From the NCBI RefSeq assembly GCF_007655135.1, contig NC_045131.1:6138001-6202000 (forward strand): a DNA stretch of 64,000 nucleotides, given 5' to 3'. Of this stretch, positions 1 through 12,340 are shown in pieces. The position numbers and the translations under genes are program-made. Below the pieces are notes generated by a model. The model was not told where the DNA came from, ran no database searches, and worked only from the letters and a program-made list of their open reading frames with translations. Position 1 is the stretch's first letter, and the number at the start of each line of letters is the position of its first letter. The stretch comes from Punica granatum. Taxonomy: Eukaryota > Streptophyta > Magnoliopsida > Myrtales > Lythraceae.

Positions 1-845
1 TGGGTGCAAAAGGTATTGCTAATGTCAATGATGTGAAGCTTGGGCTCGCCTTCTAGGGCTTCCATGATGGCGCCATTGCAAGAGACGTGCCCAAACGTGG
101 TCCAAGGGCTCACCTCCTGGAACTTGAGCACCATCTTCCTCGTTGACTCGAACGAGCACGTCTTGTCGGACGCGGCCATGAGGGCCCGGTGGCTCCGCTC
201 TCCGGAGTCGGTCATCCGGCTGAAAAGGGCCTGCAGGAAGTATGACGCCAACTTCTGGTCGATGTCCCCGTAGGGCGAACCAAGCTCATTGAGCATCCAC
301 ATGAGGTGCTGGACGCGGCCGCTGTTCTTGTCGGCGATGGCTCGTGCCGTCTCGAGGAGGATCTCGGAGGCCCACCTGTGGCCCGAGAGGTCGAAGCTGA
401 GCGGGTCCCGAGCGGGAGAGAAGCTGGAGAAGTCGCCGGTGCCAGCAGTCGTGGTCGTGGCCGGGTCGTAGGAGTGGTGGCCGCCGGCGGTTGTGGTGGT
501 GGTCGTAGTCGGGGTGCTAGTGTTGGTGGGAGGGTAATTAGTAGGGAAGTAGTGCTTGGAGGAAGAGGAGGAGAAGTCATCTTCATCCATGAAAAAATTG
601 AAGCATTCTTCTCCTCCTTCTACTTCTTGATCTTCTTGATGATGGTGATGAATATTATTGTAGGGATAGTAACTATTGTAGTAATTATGGCCAGGTTGGG
701 AATAGGTCTGCTTGGAGGATCTTGAGCTGCTTGAGGTTCTGCTGGTGGAGTTGAAGGAGGATTGATTGCTGGATTGTTGTTGTTGTTGTTGGTGTTGGTG
801 GTGTTGTTGGGGATGAAGGCTAACCAATCTAAACAAGGTATCCAT
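1..845 (-). CDS. SHR: SHORT-ROOT GRAS transcription factor, N-terminal part (cut by window edge)
   Basis: SHR is a mobile GRAS transcription factor made in the stele that moves into the endodermis and, with SCARECROW, controls asymmetric division and endodermal fate. The first visible codons read [10 protein letters not shown], the diagnostic SHR N-terminus, then a His/Gln-rich tract, a Ser/Thr/Tyr/Asn-rich linker, the acidic patch [17 protein letters not shown] and the start of the GRAS domain ([57 protein letters not shown]). The frame is open from the ATG at 845 to base 1 (281 codons), where it reads [12 protein letters not shown], the VHIID region. No intron is seen, as expected for SHR. 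The remaining GRAS domain lies outside the window. The family is recognised from established knowledge; orthology rather than paralogy within the SHR clade is inferred. Confidence 0.96.
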   Translation of the reverse strand, partial: MDTLFRLVSLHPQQHHQHQQQQQQSSNQSSFNSTSRTSSSSRSSKQTYSQPGHNYYNSYYPYNNIHHHHQEDQEVEGGEECFNFFMDEDDFSSSSSKHYFPTNYPPTNTSTPTTTTTTTAGGHHSYDPATTTTAGTGDFSSFSPARDPLSFDLSGHRWASEILLETARAIADKNSGRVQHLMWMLNELGSPYGDIDQKLASYFLQALFSRMTDSGERSHRALMAASDKTCSFESTRKMVLKFQEVSPWTTFGHVSCNGAIMEALEGEPKLHIIDISNTFCT

Positions 846-1500
846 TTAACCCACAAATACTATAGCAAGTGACCCACACATAAACTAAACCTTATCATTG
901 ATGAAGTGTACTCCCTCAATTTCTCTCTATTAGTATATCTCCTCAATGGGGGTGGGAGAGAGAGGGGGAGAGGTGGGATGGATGTGGGCTTATTGTGGTG
1001 TAGTTAATGGAAATGGAGAGAGCATTAAAAGAATTGGATTAAAGAGAAGGGATCTTGGAGTTGGATTTTAGCTCTTTAAGCTCAAAGAAAGGGGTACGTT
1101 AGGGAGAGGAGTGGGAGGAATCTAATCTAAAGAGGGTGAAATTTTTTGGTGGAATCGATGAGGAAAGAATATATGGGATTGAGAGGGAGGATGGGAATTG
1201 GGGGAGAGTTTCCTTTTCTAAGCATAATATGCTTTTGGGTTGGATTGGTTTTCAAATTTTTAAATTTGGAAAAAGAAGAGATTGATGAATGAAATTGAAA
1301 TTGAAAGAAATGAAAAGTAGGGCAAAAAATAGGGCTTGTTTGGGGGGTTAATTTCTTGGAAGGGAGAGATGGAGATGGAGATGGCTATGCCATTAGAAAT
1401 AGAATTTCTTTGTCTGACAAAAAGGTGGAAAAGATGACAAGGTCGAGATCATCATATGGGCTTTGGTGGTGGTGGTGGATTAGCTTTTCACTTTAAAGTA
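846..1500 (-). promoter_or_regulatory. 5' flank and probable leader/promoter of SHR
   Basis: Read on the minus strand, this stretch directly upstream of the SHR ATG is rich in CT runs (GA runs on the plus strand at about 905-980 and 1360-1385). Such runs are typical of plant 5' leaders and of GAGA/BPC-binding promoter DNA. No reading frame of substance is seen. The start of transcription cannot be fixed. Confidence 0.45.
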
Positions 1501-2503
1501 GAGAAAGTGAGAGGGAAAGAAAGAAAGATTATTCATATACATATGTATATGCTATATGAAAAAAAGAAAAGTAACGTGAGAGGAAATAGATTATTATGTG
1601 TCCCCACCTTTGCAATATATATATATATATATTTCCATCTATACTAAAATATACGTTCACAATGTATCATTAGATTTTTTTCCCAAGAGACAAGGTGAGT
1701 GCCGCTTATGGACCCTACTACACATCTATGGGGTATGTTTTACATGCATATAACATAGAATTTCGTGGTGTTTATGGGAGCCATGCGTGACATCTTGCAA
1801 TTTGATGGATAAAATCCGATATGACAATCGACAACATTAATTCAATAGTTCTCCTATGTTTCCTAGGACTACCAAAATGTACCGTAAGAATTTACTCATA
1901 TATATAAAACACATCTATCAAACTTAAAAGGACTCGTCGTAGAAAAAACACAATGTCACTAAATATATGTCGGTTTTCTATTTATGTAGCTAACAATATC
2001 GTTCACTTAGTGACCCATCGACCCAATAAATTATCTAAAGATCTCATCGAGAGTGTCAAGACAATACGAACCATCAAACTCGTCAAATCCATGACGAGGA
2101 GCTCAATTAAGACGTTGGAAAGTACGACGATATGATGAGCTAGAGATAGCTAGAATCATCAAAAGAACACAGAAACAAGGCACGTCAACACTTATTCAAA
2201 TTGACAATACGACCGAGATTTCATACGTAGCATCGGACACTTTATTCATGTAGCGCGTATAAATTATATACAATAGATCGCAGTCATGGATCGGGTAATA
2301 GTAATAGTGAAAGAATTTATGGGGGGAAGGCGTGAGTGGGAACAGGCGTGCAAAATTTTGGATGTAAAATGTAAGAGAGAGAGGGAATATGAGAGAAGTA
2401 AAAAGCTGAGCCGGCGTGCATCATCATTATCAAACCCACCATCAAAAGTGCAAATTTTCGCACATTCCTTTGCCCCCTAAATACTCTCCAAGCTCTGCCA
2501 CCC

Positions 2504-2534
<31 letters not shown>

Positions 2535-4002
2535 AAAAAGCTTTCTTACCCCCTTTCCCCATACTAATATATATAACTCTCCACATCAATACAATACAAT
2601 ACAATACAAACATATAAATGTATATCCTAATACATATATTATGTACATGAATTCCAACAAAAAAGAAGTATATATGTCTTCTCTACCTTTGTATTCTAAT
2701 ACCAAAATGGACAACCTTTCCCAAAATCCTATGGAGCAATGCATGCCTTGCTTTATCCTGTTCCTGCTTTTCTCCCCCCCCTCTCTCTCTATTATATGTA
2801 TGTAGCAGAGACAGAGACTTCAGACTTGTATAATTTTATATGTAAATTATTATTATATATACTTTAGCCATCCAATAATATCAGTCAAAAAGGCAATACG
2901 AGCTATGGAGCAATGGGCCGCCCACTTTCATAGATATGTATATATAGGCTGGTGACCTTGACATTTGAAATCTTAGAACTTGCTCACTCATCCCACTTGA
3001 ACAATTCTTTGCTCATAAAGTGTGGTCCTATTATTCATCCGCTTTGTCAATATGGGTTCGAGATGATTCTTATGTACATAGTACGTTGTATTAGTAAGGT
3101 GAGATGCCGAAGTAATGCTTTAAAGTTTACGCGTGAACCTCCGAAATACTGCGGGCGCTATGAATGTCAGCAGTGCGCCATAACTGTTAAATTAAATCGG
3201 GATTATACGTAGCAGTATAATAGGAATCACGATGACTGTTCATTTGGCTCTAGTTTTCTTGCTAGAGTTGCATATCTATATATATAAGAAGTCATTATGC
3301 AGGCCACGTGGACAACGTCCAGGTCAAGAGCAAGCCAAGGTAAATGGAAGCGGGAACATATTGACTAGGGAAAGAAATTAGTAGAACTTTATTTATTCAT
3401 TCACTTATCTTTTTGGATCATAAGTTTCATTCACAATAATATGTATAATTAATATTTAAAAATTATTTAATGTATATATATATATATAGGAGTATCGTAA
3501 AGATTATTAAGCTTATATATATTAGGGAGAATTTGTATTTTTGAGGGAATTATATTCTTTCAGATAAAAGAAGCACTAACATTCCGTGGACTGGTCGGGA
3601 AACGGCAGTTTGAATCATTCGGTTCCCAAGAAATATCCTCGGTAATATTCCCAATGATAGTAGCCTTCAAACATTGATTAAATTAATCAATTTATTGAAC
3701 TAATTAAGAATGTCATCTTCTGGTCTTTTATTTATTTATTTTTATTTTTTTCGGTAAGTTGTCTTTTTCTGGTCTTAAGAATGTCTATGAATCCTTCAGA
3801 GGACCCCACACGTTCTGTTTTTTTTTTCCCTGTTTTAAAGAATAGGGGACCCCACACGTCATCTGGATGAACCCTCACCGAGTAAAGCTTAACATATATG
3901 TTTTCCTACCATGGTTACATTGATCAGAGCAAAGAGAACTTCTGAGTGTTAATATGAGCTAAAACAATCTCAGAGTCTATTGAAAAAGTGAGTAATCGAC
4001 TA
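1501..4002. other. Intergenic stretch without recognised gene
   Basis: AT-rich non-coding DNA. It contains short TA microsatellites (about 1613-1631, 3474-3488) and a long poly-C/poly-A tract (2501-2539, listed separately). Open frames here are short, lack codon bias or known motifs, and are not supported as genes. Confidence 0.6.
2501..2539. repeat. Poly-C (24) followed by poly-A (15) homopolymer tract
   Basis: Twenty-four C in a row are followed directly by fifteen A. The minus strand therefore has an uninterrupted G24 run. Its true length may be uncertain because homopolymers of this size are error-prone in most sequencing methods. Confidence 0.9.
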
Positions 4003-4005
4003 TTA

Positions 4006-4280
4006 TAGTGTGTTTGGTTTTAAAGTTGAGTTGAGTTGAATTTTAATTTTAATTAGGTTGTAATGATTGTATTGTTGAATTATAAAAAAAAGTGTGAAAA
4101 AGTAATGAATAATTGAGAGAATTTAGTATTAAAAATTGAATTGAGTATAATAGAGTTGTATGTGAGTTTTTATATAAGGCCCATCTTTTTTACTTTGAAG
4201 AGTTAATTTTTATTGTGTAGTGAATAAAGTTAAAGTTAGAGTTAAAATTTTAAAATCTAATTACAAAACTAAACGGAGCA
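4006..4280. mobile_element. Tourist-like MITE (PIF/Harbinger type)
   Basis: About 275 bases with imperfect terminal inverted repeats (left TAGTGTGTTTGGTTTT; right end, reverse-complemented, TGCTCCGTTTAGTTTT). The interior folds back further. It is flanked by the trinucleotide TTA on both sides (4003-4005 and 4281-4283), the target-site duplication expected of PIF/Harbinger elements. It has no coding capacity. The family call rests on TSD length and TIR style. Confidence 0.65.
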
Positions 4281-4283
4281 TTA

Positions 4284-5052
4284 TATTTTTGATAAACTGC
4301 AGAATATATGCCGTTAAATTTTCTTTATAGATTTTTTTTCCTTGAATGGTCGAAGCCCAATACACCAATTGGTTCGTGGAAACATAGTAGCTGTCACTTG
4401 AAGGCCCAACCCAAGTCTTCATTTGGGCCGAGGCCCATCATTCCCCTCATCCGCCAGTAGACCATCTTCATATGGGTCGAGGTCCCATCATACCCGTCCC
4501 TCACCAGCAGACTTTTCTTCCAACACAGCTAAATTTTTTGTTCACCGCCCTTTACGTGGTCGAGAAGGCTCTTTCTATTTGGCCTCTTATGAAGGCACGA
4601 ACACAAAAAGTTTCTATAACGACGGCATAATGCGGTAGTAAATCATACCGCCGACCAGGGTGTTCAATGCTAACAATGGGCAAATAGGAAGAGTCACAAA
4701 TCCAACTCAAAACTATTTTGCTGCAGAAACACAGACATTCTGAACTAGCAAGAGACTAAGCTCAGACCAGAGACAAGTCTAGGAACTCAATCCCGATCAT
4801 CGCATGCTAAGTATCTAACTGAAAATTTCAAAAAACTGCGAATAGCTAGTCTGACATGACCTTACCTTATGGCACAGACATTTCTCAATTTTCTGATGTA
4901 TGCATTATGCAGAGCCCGGGATCTTACAGTTCCAAGTGTCGAGACATCATAAAAGCCAGCAAGCAGAAGATGATGTAAACTATCAAACTGGCTTCCTCCA
5001 TTATGATAGAAAATGAGATTGTACAAAAGGAATCCCGTAGCTAGTTACTCTA
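4284..5052. other. Intergenic stretch and 3' UTR of the GH43 gene
   Basis: The part from about 4700 to 5052 is immediately 3' of the GH43 stop codon on the minus strand and probably holds its 3' UTR. The rest shows no recognised feature. Confidence 0.4.
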
Positions 5053-6939
5053 CTAACCCTTCCAGACATCTGGAAGTTTCCACTTCCTATGCCAATAGAT
5101 TGACACTCTTGACCACAGTGGGAACCCAAAACTGTACTCGAACGGCAGATCAGCGGCCCCTCCTACCACCAGAGGCAGCCAAACATACCGTGAGTCCCTC
5201 AGGTCGGGAGGGTTCCACCTGTCGGCCATAAAAATGAAAAAACCCGGAAGCCCGGGTAAAGGGACAACAAATGTACTCTGGGCGAAGAAAGTTGTCAGCC
5301 GAAACATTTTATTCCCGCCTATGCACGGGTTCCCCATGGTCTCCCATGGGCCCATTATCGAGTCAGCGGCGTGGACCATGGCCTCATTGGGGGCCCAGCC
5401 TGTGCAGCCCGAGGTTACCATGTAGTAAGTTCCCTCGTGCTTGAACAGAGCTGGGGCTTCCCTGTGCTGTTTAATGAGAATCTGTCTCATCACATTTGTA
5501 ACATCGAGATAATCATCTGTGAGCGGTCCTATGTGAAGCTCGCTATTGTCCTCTGAGGAATAAATGAGATAGGCCACTCCATCATCGTCCCTGAAGATTG
5601 TCATGTCCCTGCTCTCGAACCCGTGAGGCCGCTTACTGTACAGGTAGTCGAAGGGGCCAGTTGGATAGTCACTGATGGCAATCCCAACTGAGGCTTTGGT
5701 GTAGTTGGCATCATCTATGTGCATCCACATCACGTATTTCCCTGTCCGCTCATTGTAGATTACCTTGGGTCGCTCAAGCACATTGGACTTGTGGAGGTCG
5801 TGGGTCTCATTTTTTTCTTCAGCTGCAAGGACAAGCCCCTCATTCTTCCATGTCCACAGGTCCTTGGAAGAATAGCAGCCCACTCCAATTATGTCGACCT
5901 GGATTCAAACACAATAAAAGGATTCTCAAATGAGGTGGTCTACGACTGACTGTGGCATAGAAAACGACAGTAGATCATATCTCAGCTCAGAAATGTCAAA
6001 TGAATAACAGGTAACAGAAACAGTAAAACTCAGACCAAAGATTAAAATTACGCTCAAAGTTGACAACCAGTTTCGCTTAGAGTTCAAATCCAAGCATGAG
6101 GATCAAATTGTTCAGTAGTTTCTACATTCAGAAGCTATCTCTGTTTCTTTGAACAAATTTTATCATTTCAGATTGCAGGCCAGCAACATGACAAGGAACA
6201 TGCTTAATCCAGGAAAATCATAATCAGTACTCTTTCACAATCGAAGCATGAGTACGTATAACTGTTAAGGCTGGCTTACATGAAAAATGTCAATCCGACA
6301 TACTAAAGTAATGTCCCAAAATCTAGGTTCTTTTGTCGAAGTTCAAAGTACCTTTATGAAAAGATCGAGTTTGTCTAAGAAACTTACTCGTGCTGGTCCA
6401 TCTTTGTGAGCCTGGTAGGTAGGGCCATCTTTGTATTCTCCATACCAATAATACATGTCCGATCTGTCATCATATAGGATACCGCCTCCATGTGCTTGAA
6501 TAGGATTGCCTTCAGTGTCCAGCCAAATTCTCGCAGGGAAGTAGTAAAAGCTGTCATCCCCAACATCCTTCATTGGGTCTATAGCGGTTTTTTCATCAGG
6601 GAAGAAGACATTCCTCAGTTGGGAATTCTCATCGAGAAATTCATCAATAAGTGTGGTTTTCCGCTTAGGTCTCCTCTTTGCAGCATGTGGGGATCGCTTA
6701 CCCTTAGGAGGAGGAATTTGGATATCCTCCTCCTCAACCGCCTCGAGTTCACGCAATAATATGTGGTGACTCGTGTGCAACCGGATCCCTCCTATTGTAT
6801 CTCGTTGGCGAACAATGGAGTATAGGTGAAGCATAAGCAGGCAACCTATTAAGCTCCACACCACAGTAGACATAGATACTCTGCTCCAAGCATTGCAGCC
6901 CCAAGTGGTTGACTTTCTGTGTTTGCTCCTCGCCCTCAT
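5053..6939 (-). CDS. GH43: Golgi glycoside hydrolase family 43 protein (arabinogalactan exo-beta-1,3-galactosidase type)
   Basis: Two coding exons, 6939-6388 (184 codons) and 5898-5053 (281 codons plus stop), give 465 residues. That is close to the length of the two Arabidopsis homologues (At3g49880, At5g67540). The junctions are exact: CGA|GTAAGT donor and CCAG|GTC acceptor, phase 0. The protein has a basic N-terminus, a single membrane segment at about residues 24-43 (type II signal anchor), a Lys/Arg/Glu-rich stem (about 65-100), then the five-bladed GH43 domain. HGGGILYD at 150-157, SRDM at 281-284 and the REAPALF segment with Glu332 (likely proton donor) match the family. The Arabidopsis proteins trim beta-1,3-galactan of arabinogalactan proteins in the Golgi and affect root cell expansion; that role is transferred by homology. 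No breaks are seen. Decayed copies of its second exon and intron occur elsewhere in the window. Confidence 0.93.
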
Positions 6940-8070
6940 TTTCTCCTCCTCTTTATCTTAAAGATAATGCGGCAACTAAGGAAGTGCGCTCTACGAAGCA
7001 CGAAGAAAGTGAACTCAATTATACATGAGTGATTGAATAGTGCACTCTTTGCTTGAAGAGATAAACCCAATAACAATGAAAAAGCTTCATAACGAATCAG
7101 CGTAACAAGCAAGACAATTCGTAAGGAAGTAACGTCTTGATTGCAAGTTCAATGGTCGATGGCTTCTTCTAGGAGGTTCCACCTAAATCATATAATTGGT
7201 CAAAGAGCCCAAATTGCAGAGGGTTATATATTTCTTCAAGTTAAATGCCAGGTTCCCTCAATAATACACAAAGGAGTTCTTTTTAAGTTTTATGACTGAA
7301 AAGTTTAAGCATGGTCGACCAACCAAAGTAAAGGGAGAACAAGAGAAACACATCTCGGGCATTCTGATTGGAACAGATCCAAGTGAAAATCGATACGAGA
7401 TTGCTCGAAGCAACATGCTATAGTCTTTCAGACCGGAAGGGTTCCTCTGAAAACACATATTCAGTTGATTGTCTCAATACATTCCATTCCAATACAGCCA
7501 TATACTCAGTAATCCAAGCAGGAACATATCAGACTAGAGAAATGTATCCTAAGCAATCAAAACCACATCTGAATTATCACTGTAATATAACATCTCCACA
7601 GCAGGCAGTGAGAGCAGCAGTCCGGAAATCAATTCACTGATACCCCGATATGTCGGAAAATTAGTTGAAACGGAACAACTGGGCGAACAAGAGTGCCAAC
7701 CTAGTAGGTGGTACCATCTGAATCCTGCCGACGGATGCAGGGGAGGGGATCTCCGTGCATGGATTTCCAATCAGAAGCTCCACTGAGCTTCAGTAGCTCG
7801 GAAGATCGCACGGTCGAGCGATCTGGAGCCAAATTGAGCATCACACGAATCAGAGCAGAGACAGGAAGAGAAGATGGACTACTGGGGAGTGAAGGTAAAT
7901 CAATCCTCCATCTTCAGATATGGAAGGCAAAGCTAGAAGATTCGCGCAGATCAGAAGATCGCCATTAACGCACAGAAGAAGAGGAGGAAGAAGAAGAATG
8001 ATTTAGCAGCTGAGAGGTGACAGGTAGCAGCGAGAGGGGTCGTTGAATGAATGAATGAATGAGGAAGACG
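6940..8070 (-). promoter_or_regulatory. 5' leader and promoter region of the GH43 gene
   Basis: Read on the minus strand upstream of the GH43 ATG. A leader intron is possible because the purine-rich block at about 7850-8060 looks like a transcribed leader, but its splice sites cannot be fixed by eye. Parts of 7500-7690 resemble segments at 21250-21470, 40910-41080 and 47470-47640. This suggests that the peptidase leader region farther right contains old GH43 upstream DNA. Confidence 0.4.
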
Positions 8071-9300
8071 ACCATAAAGTTACGGTAGGATGGATCCTCT
8101 CCCATAATTACTTTCATCTGAAGCTTCGTGTGATTTTTCTTTTTTCTCTCTCCTTATCTTCCCTTTAAAATTTGGGGAATTATTCATTTGGAATTTTTTT
8201 TCTGAATCCAAAGAAAAATAAACAAAAGATAGAATTAAATAACCCAAAATCATGTAATCCGTCATCGAAAATATATTTTATTTGTTAAAATCAATAAAAT
8301 AAAAAAATCTAAATTAATAATTGTACTTTATAATGGATTAAATGGCACGCATTTTAATCACGAAAAGTTCGATATTTTTCTTGCGGTTATGATAAGCCCA
8401 AATCACGTATAAAAATTAATATTAATTAAAAAGTTAAGGACTTATCGTGATTTTATAAGGGGGAAAAAATATGTGCGGAGTCTTACACGTATATCGGCAC
8501 TTAATTGAATACTTAGATTTGGCACTTGTAAATCCCAATATTTGTTTTTTTATCCAATCATAGGACAACAAGAGGGAAGTGATGGCTTCCAATGATAGAA
8601 TGGAATTGGTGGGTGTGGGTAGTTCCCAGCTCTATTTCTTGGTTGACCAGACTTATTGTCCTTTACGGAATTGCCCTTGGGGAATGAATGTATCCTTAAA
8701 AGCTCTTCCACAGGGGATTATCGGGGCAATTTTGGCATATAACTAATTGAGGGATTTGCTTAGCCACAAATTTAAGTCCAATGCCCCATTTTCAAGCAAT
8801 GCTGACCTCTCGGCTGCCAACTTTGGTTGGTTTGAGCAAATGTCCAAACTCTTCGTTTGATCAGACAGCATATGTTTTTATCACTTCGATAGTACAATTT
8901 CCTCCTTTAAAAGAAATGGAGATCCAGGAATCTCGGACAAAAAATTTACAATTTTGGTTTTACCGTTTCGAATATCTCGGGATTACTTTTAGTCGATCTT
9001 ACGTGCAACAGAGGGCTTCTGTATGCACTGATCATGCTCAAAGTCCTATCTTATTTTTCGATAAGACATATAAATATTTCTTTATCTTGTAAATTCACCT
9101 CAAATTTAATCTCTATCTTTACAATACAGAAGCAGAACTTACGGAATCAAGGAGTCTCTTGAATGACTTGGGATTGTTAAACTTGGAAGGGGTTATAATT
9201 ATTGAAATATTACTCTTGGTGATTGTCTATGTACCAAATTTTCACGCATACATATACATATATGCCTAGCATTTTCGAATTATGATCCCTATACAGCAGT
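8071..9300. other. Intergenic stretch without recognised gene
   Basis: AT-rich DNA. A block at about 8690-8830 (GGGGCAATTTTGGC followed by GCCCCATTTTCAAGCAAT) loosely resembles 13040-13130 and 20080-20160, so it may be a decayed repeat copy. No credible reading frame is seen. Confidence 0.4.
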
Positions 9301-9304
9301 ATTC

Positions 9305-9550
9305 TCAGGATGTTTTATGGTCCGATACTTTTGTCCCTCCATTTGCAATATAATCAATATATTCGCGCAGAACTATCATAATTTGTTATTTAGAGGACGA
9401 AAATGTCATCCCATTTAAGTTAGAGGACTGAATCCCAATTTTTAGTAAATAACCAGTTTCGGTTCTGTTAAGTCGGTTTGGGCTTCTTCCTGTGGCCCAT
9501 TACAGCAACAATCTCACCCAGCAAGACGGCCCATTTCATTATGCAGAATG
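9305..9550. repeat. Flank repeat, copy 1 of 3
   Basis: About 240 bases resembling 39855-40135 and, in part, 46575-46700. Shared landmarks are GGTCCGATACTTTTGT, AAAATGTCATCCCATT, the GGGCTTCTT segment and GGCCCATT/AGCCCATTTAATTATG. In the other two places it sits just 5' of a cystatin-related gene. Confidence 0.7.
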
Positions 9551-9579
9551 ATTGAAACACCTCGTACGTGATGCAACAT

Positions 9580-10435
9580 TCAATTTTTATTTATTTAACA
9601 TATTTGAGACCTGAAAATCGACAAAACATTCTTGTCCATAGTCCAAACATATAACATTACAAATGTTCATCATACATGCAACTTAAATAAAACATCAAAT
9701 AGTTCAAATACGAAATCAAAATAAATGTCCGAATTATAAGTACGAACAAGCCCGAATAAGTATTAATCCAAAATGAACATCAATGTTTCAAGTACGAAAG
9801 ACTACTAACAACCAAATTGAGTATTCTTTATCGATCAGGAGCCTTGATCTCCATGTTTCATCAATTCTTGAGATCCCCAGCAAGATATCAACCTTTAGAC
9901 GAAGCTATTAATTAAACAAATTATTTGTTTCATTTTATTCATAAGAAAAAGGAAGAGATATTAGACTAATAATTAGTTGTAGAATAGAAGTCCTCTTTCA
10001 TGAACTCAAATAAATCTATAACCCTACGTTTCAGAAGAAAACTATCATAGCAAACTTAAAAGATAACTTAAATTTCCTTGCACCAAAATTTGTATGGTCC
10101 CTTAATATTTCCATCAGACATCGTTAATTGTCTTGCTCTAACACCATCTGTGATTCCCTTCGTCCGGGTACTGGTTAGGAAGTGGTACTAATCTTGCACG
10201 TCTTAAACATCAGTTATACAAGTACGAAATATCTAACGACAATATACTACACACTAATTCAGCAAAAAGAAAAAAAGAGAGACATATTTATTTATATAAT
10301 AATAATATACGTACAGTTTCAATCCCATGATCTGACACTACTCCCAAGTTTTTCATTGGACAGCCGATATAAAGAACCCTGTGCAATACTATACTAATAA
10401 TCATCTAAAAGACGAAAGAAATCAGATGTTCATAT
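9580..10435. repeat. Decayed duplicate adjoining a GH43 relic (pair with 14510-15035 and 15490-15810)
   Basis: Matches 14510-14732, 14912-15035 and 15490-15810 in order. Shared landmarks are ATCAAATAGTTC, TACTAACAACCAAA, TCTTGAGATCCC/TTTGAAGATCCC, ATATCAACCTTT, TGTGATTCCCT and ACTCCCAAG..TTTCATTGGACAG. The second copy is interrupted by two insertions that this copy lacks. It is non-coding now. Confidence 0.7.
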
Positions 10436-10439
10436 GGAT

Positions 10440-10880
10440 GCCATGGCCATTCGAGGACATTTTCCCGGTCCTCTCATTGTATATCGTAGCTAGCTAGATA
10501 GCCTTGGACGCTCACCGGTCGGGCACATTTGATTTGTGGAGGTCATGGGTCTCGATCCATCATTCGTTTTTTTTATCAACTGCAAGGACAATTAAGCTCC
10601 TCGTTCTTCCAAGTCGAACATCATTGGAAGAATATAGTTACTCTCTTTGATCTGATTATGTTGACTTGGGAGTCAAAGGAGCCAAAAAAAATAAAGGGAT
10701 CCTAAAAAAAAAAAAGGTGGTCTATGACGTTCTGCTTCATTTGTAATCGAAAAGATGTGGTTTGTGACTTCACGTGGGCGTGACACACTATAAAATATAT
10801 ATTTTTAAAAAAGTAAGTAATGTTATGTTGTGTCTGCGATCAGGTAACCGAAATAGCAAAAGATAGACCAAAATTATTGA
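10440..10880 (-). pseudogene. GH43 relic: start of exon 2 plus adjoining intron
   Basis: Aligns with the intact GH43 gene at about 5715-6045 in the same orientation. Recognisable blocks include TTGTGGAGGTC, CTGCAAGGACAA, TTGGAAGAATA, ATTATGTTGAC, GGTGGTCTA and the intron piece CAGGTAACCGAAATAGCAAA. Many small indels and substitutions destroy the frame, and the 3' half of the gene is absent. Confidence 0.75.
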
Positions 10881-11450
10881 TGGAGCAAAGGAGAATATCT
10901 ACAATATCTATGACCAAAATTACATCGTGATGATCTTGAATCCCAAAGAAAACAAATGAAATACTTCAGTCGTATGGACAATATCTACGATTGTGGATGA
11001 ACATAGTGTTTGTCATGAATAAATGATTAAAGGGTACGAATTCTTGCCATCCGATTCTCACTTAATCGTATACTAAAGAGCTGATAAATTCTGGTCCCAA
11101 TCCTATTCCAGACGTTCCAGTTCTAGTTTAATTAAAACTAGAGAATGTACTTGCGCTTCTCCGCGGGTACAAGAATTCTCAAAATAATTTGTTAGATAGA
11201 TATAATATCAAGAAATTAATATTTTTATACCCGTTTATTTATATATGATTATAACATCTTAAAATAATAGATATGGTTCTTCCCGTATGGATAAAGGGAA
11301 AAAACTATTACTTGTAATTCACAAGGTATATACTTCTGTATGAAAGATACAATATAGAGAAAGAAGTTTGTGTCCATGAATGAAAATTTGTTAAAAAATA
11401 TATAGGATATACTTATAACTCCTCAGAGAAGCTGGAAACCACATGGCCGA
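10881..11450. repeat. GH43-linked flank repeat (pair with 18540-18780 and 50330-50420)
   Basis: Shared order of blocks with 18540-18780: GATGATCTTGAATC/GATGATATTGAATC, a GGATGAA segment, GGGTACGAATTCTTGCCATCC/GGGCACGGATTCTTTCCATCC, and TTCCAGACGTTCCAG/TTCCGGAAGTCCCAA. No coding potential is seen. Confidence 0.6.
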
Positions 11451-11499
11451 AAAAATAGAAAAGCTGATAACCACATGGGCGAAAAATGTGACGTTATAT

Positions 11500-12340
11500 T
11501 TACTTGTGAACGCTAATATTCGCTTCCATAGGCGACATTATTTTTATATATGGTACTCGTAAAAATGAAGGCAAGAACTTGCATGTCATAGGGATAAATT
11601 TAGATAAAAAAGGTAAAAAATAATTTTTTAGAAATAACTAGTTCTATCATAATGATCAAATCATTTGACTTGATGGGTTAATCGGGTTACACTGCTACCT
11701 TGTTAGACCGGGTCAAAAAATATTGAATAAAAAAGGAAATTAAAACAAAAAGGAGGAGACATCTAGGAAGGAGAAATAGTTCCCCACTTGCATCCTAAAA
11801 TTTGAAAAAATATATTGCATATATCTTAATTTTTATATCAAATATTTCTAATGTGGAATTTCTTTTGAATTTTCTAAATAAAAGTTGGGGGATATTTTTT
11901 CTGAAATAAGTGGTCTGACTATACGATCGGGTTATTCAGCTTAAAAGGCCGACCTAATAACCTAATAACTTATTCAGGTCACATGATGCAAAATCCTATA
12001 GTGATCAAAAAAAGAAGAAGAGAAAAGCTTATCACCATATAGGCGAAAAACGTGATGTTATATTTTACTTATAAATGCTAGAGGTTTTCTTCCATAATTT
12101 TTCTTTTAAATATAATTGATCGGATCATTTGACTTGACTGATCAACCGGATTACATCGTTACCTTGCCGATCCGGATTTAAAACACTAAACAAAAGAAGG
12201 AAATTAAAACAAAAAAGACACCCAGCAGAGGAAAAATGTTCCATACTCGCTGCCTAAAATTTGGGAAAAAATATTGCATGTATATATTGTACTTTTAATA
12301 TGAAATTTCAATCAATTTTTCGAAAAAAATTAGGAAAATA
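11500..12340. repeat. Two diverged direct repeats of about 470 bases
   Basis: 11480-11900 and 12030-12380 repeat the same order: ACCACATGGGCGAAAAATGTGACGTT / ACCATATAGGCGAAAAACGTGATGTT, a TCATTTGACTTGA block, GGAAATTAAAACAAAAA, CCTAAAATTTG and AATATTGCAT. Divergence is moderate. This non-coding array leads directly into the foldback structure on its right. Confidence 0.7.

Noticed and set aside
212..586. Pro/Thr-rich minus-strand frame and plus-strand Gly/Arg-rich frames in the first 800 bases
   Set aside because: They are other-frame shadows of the SHR coding sequence.
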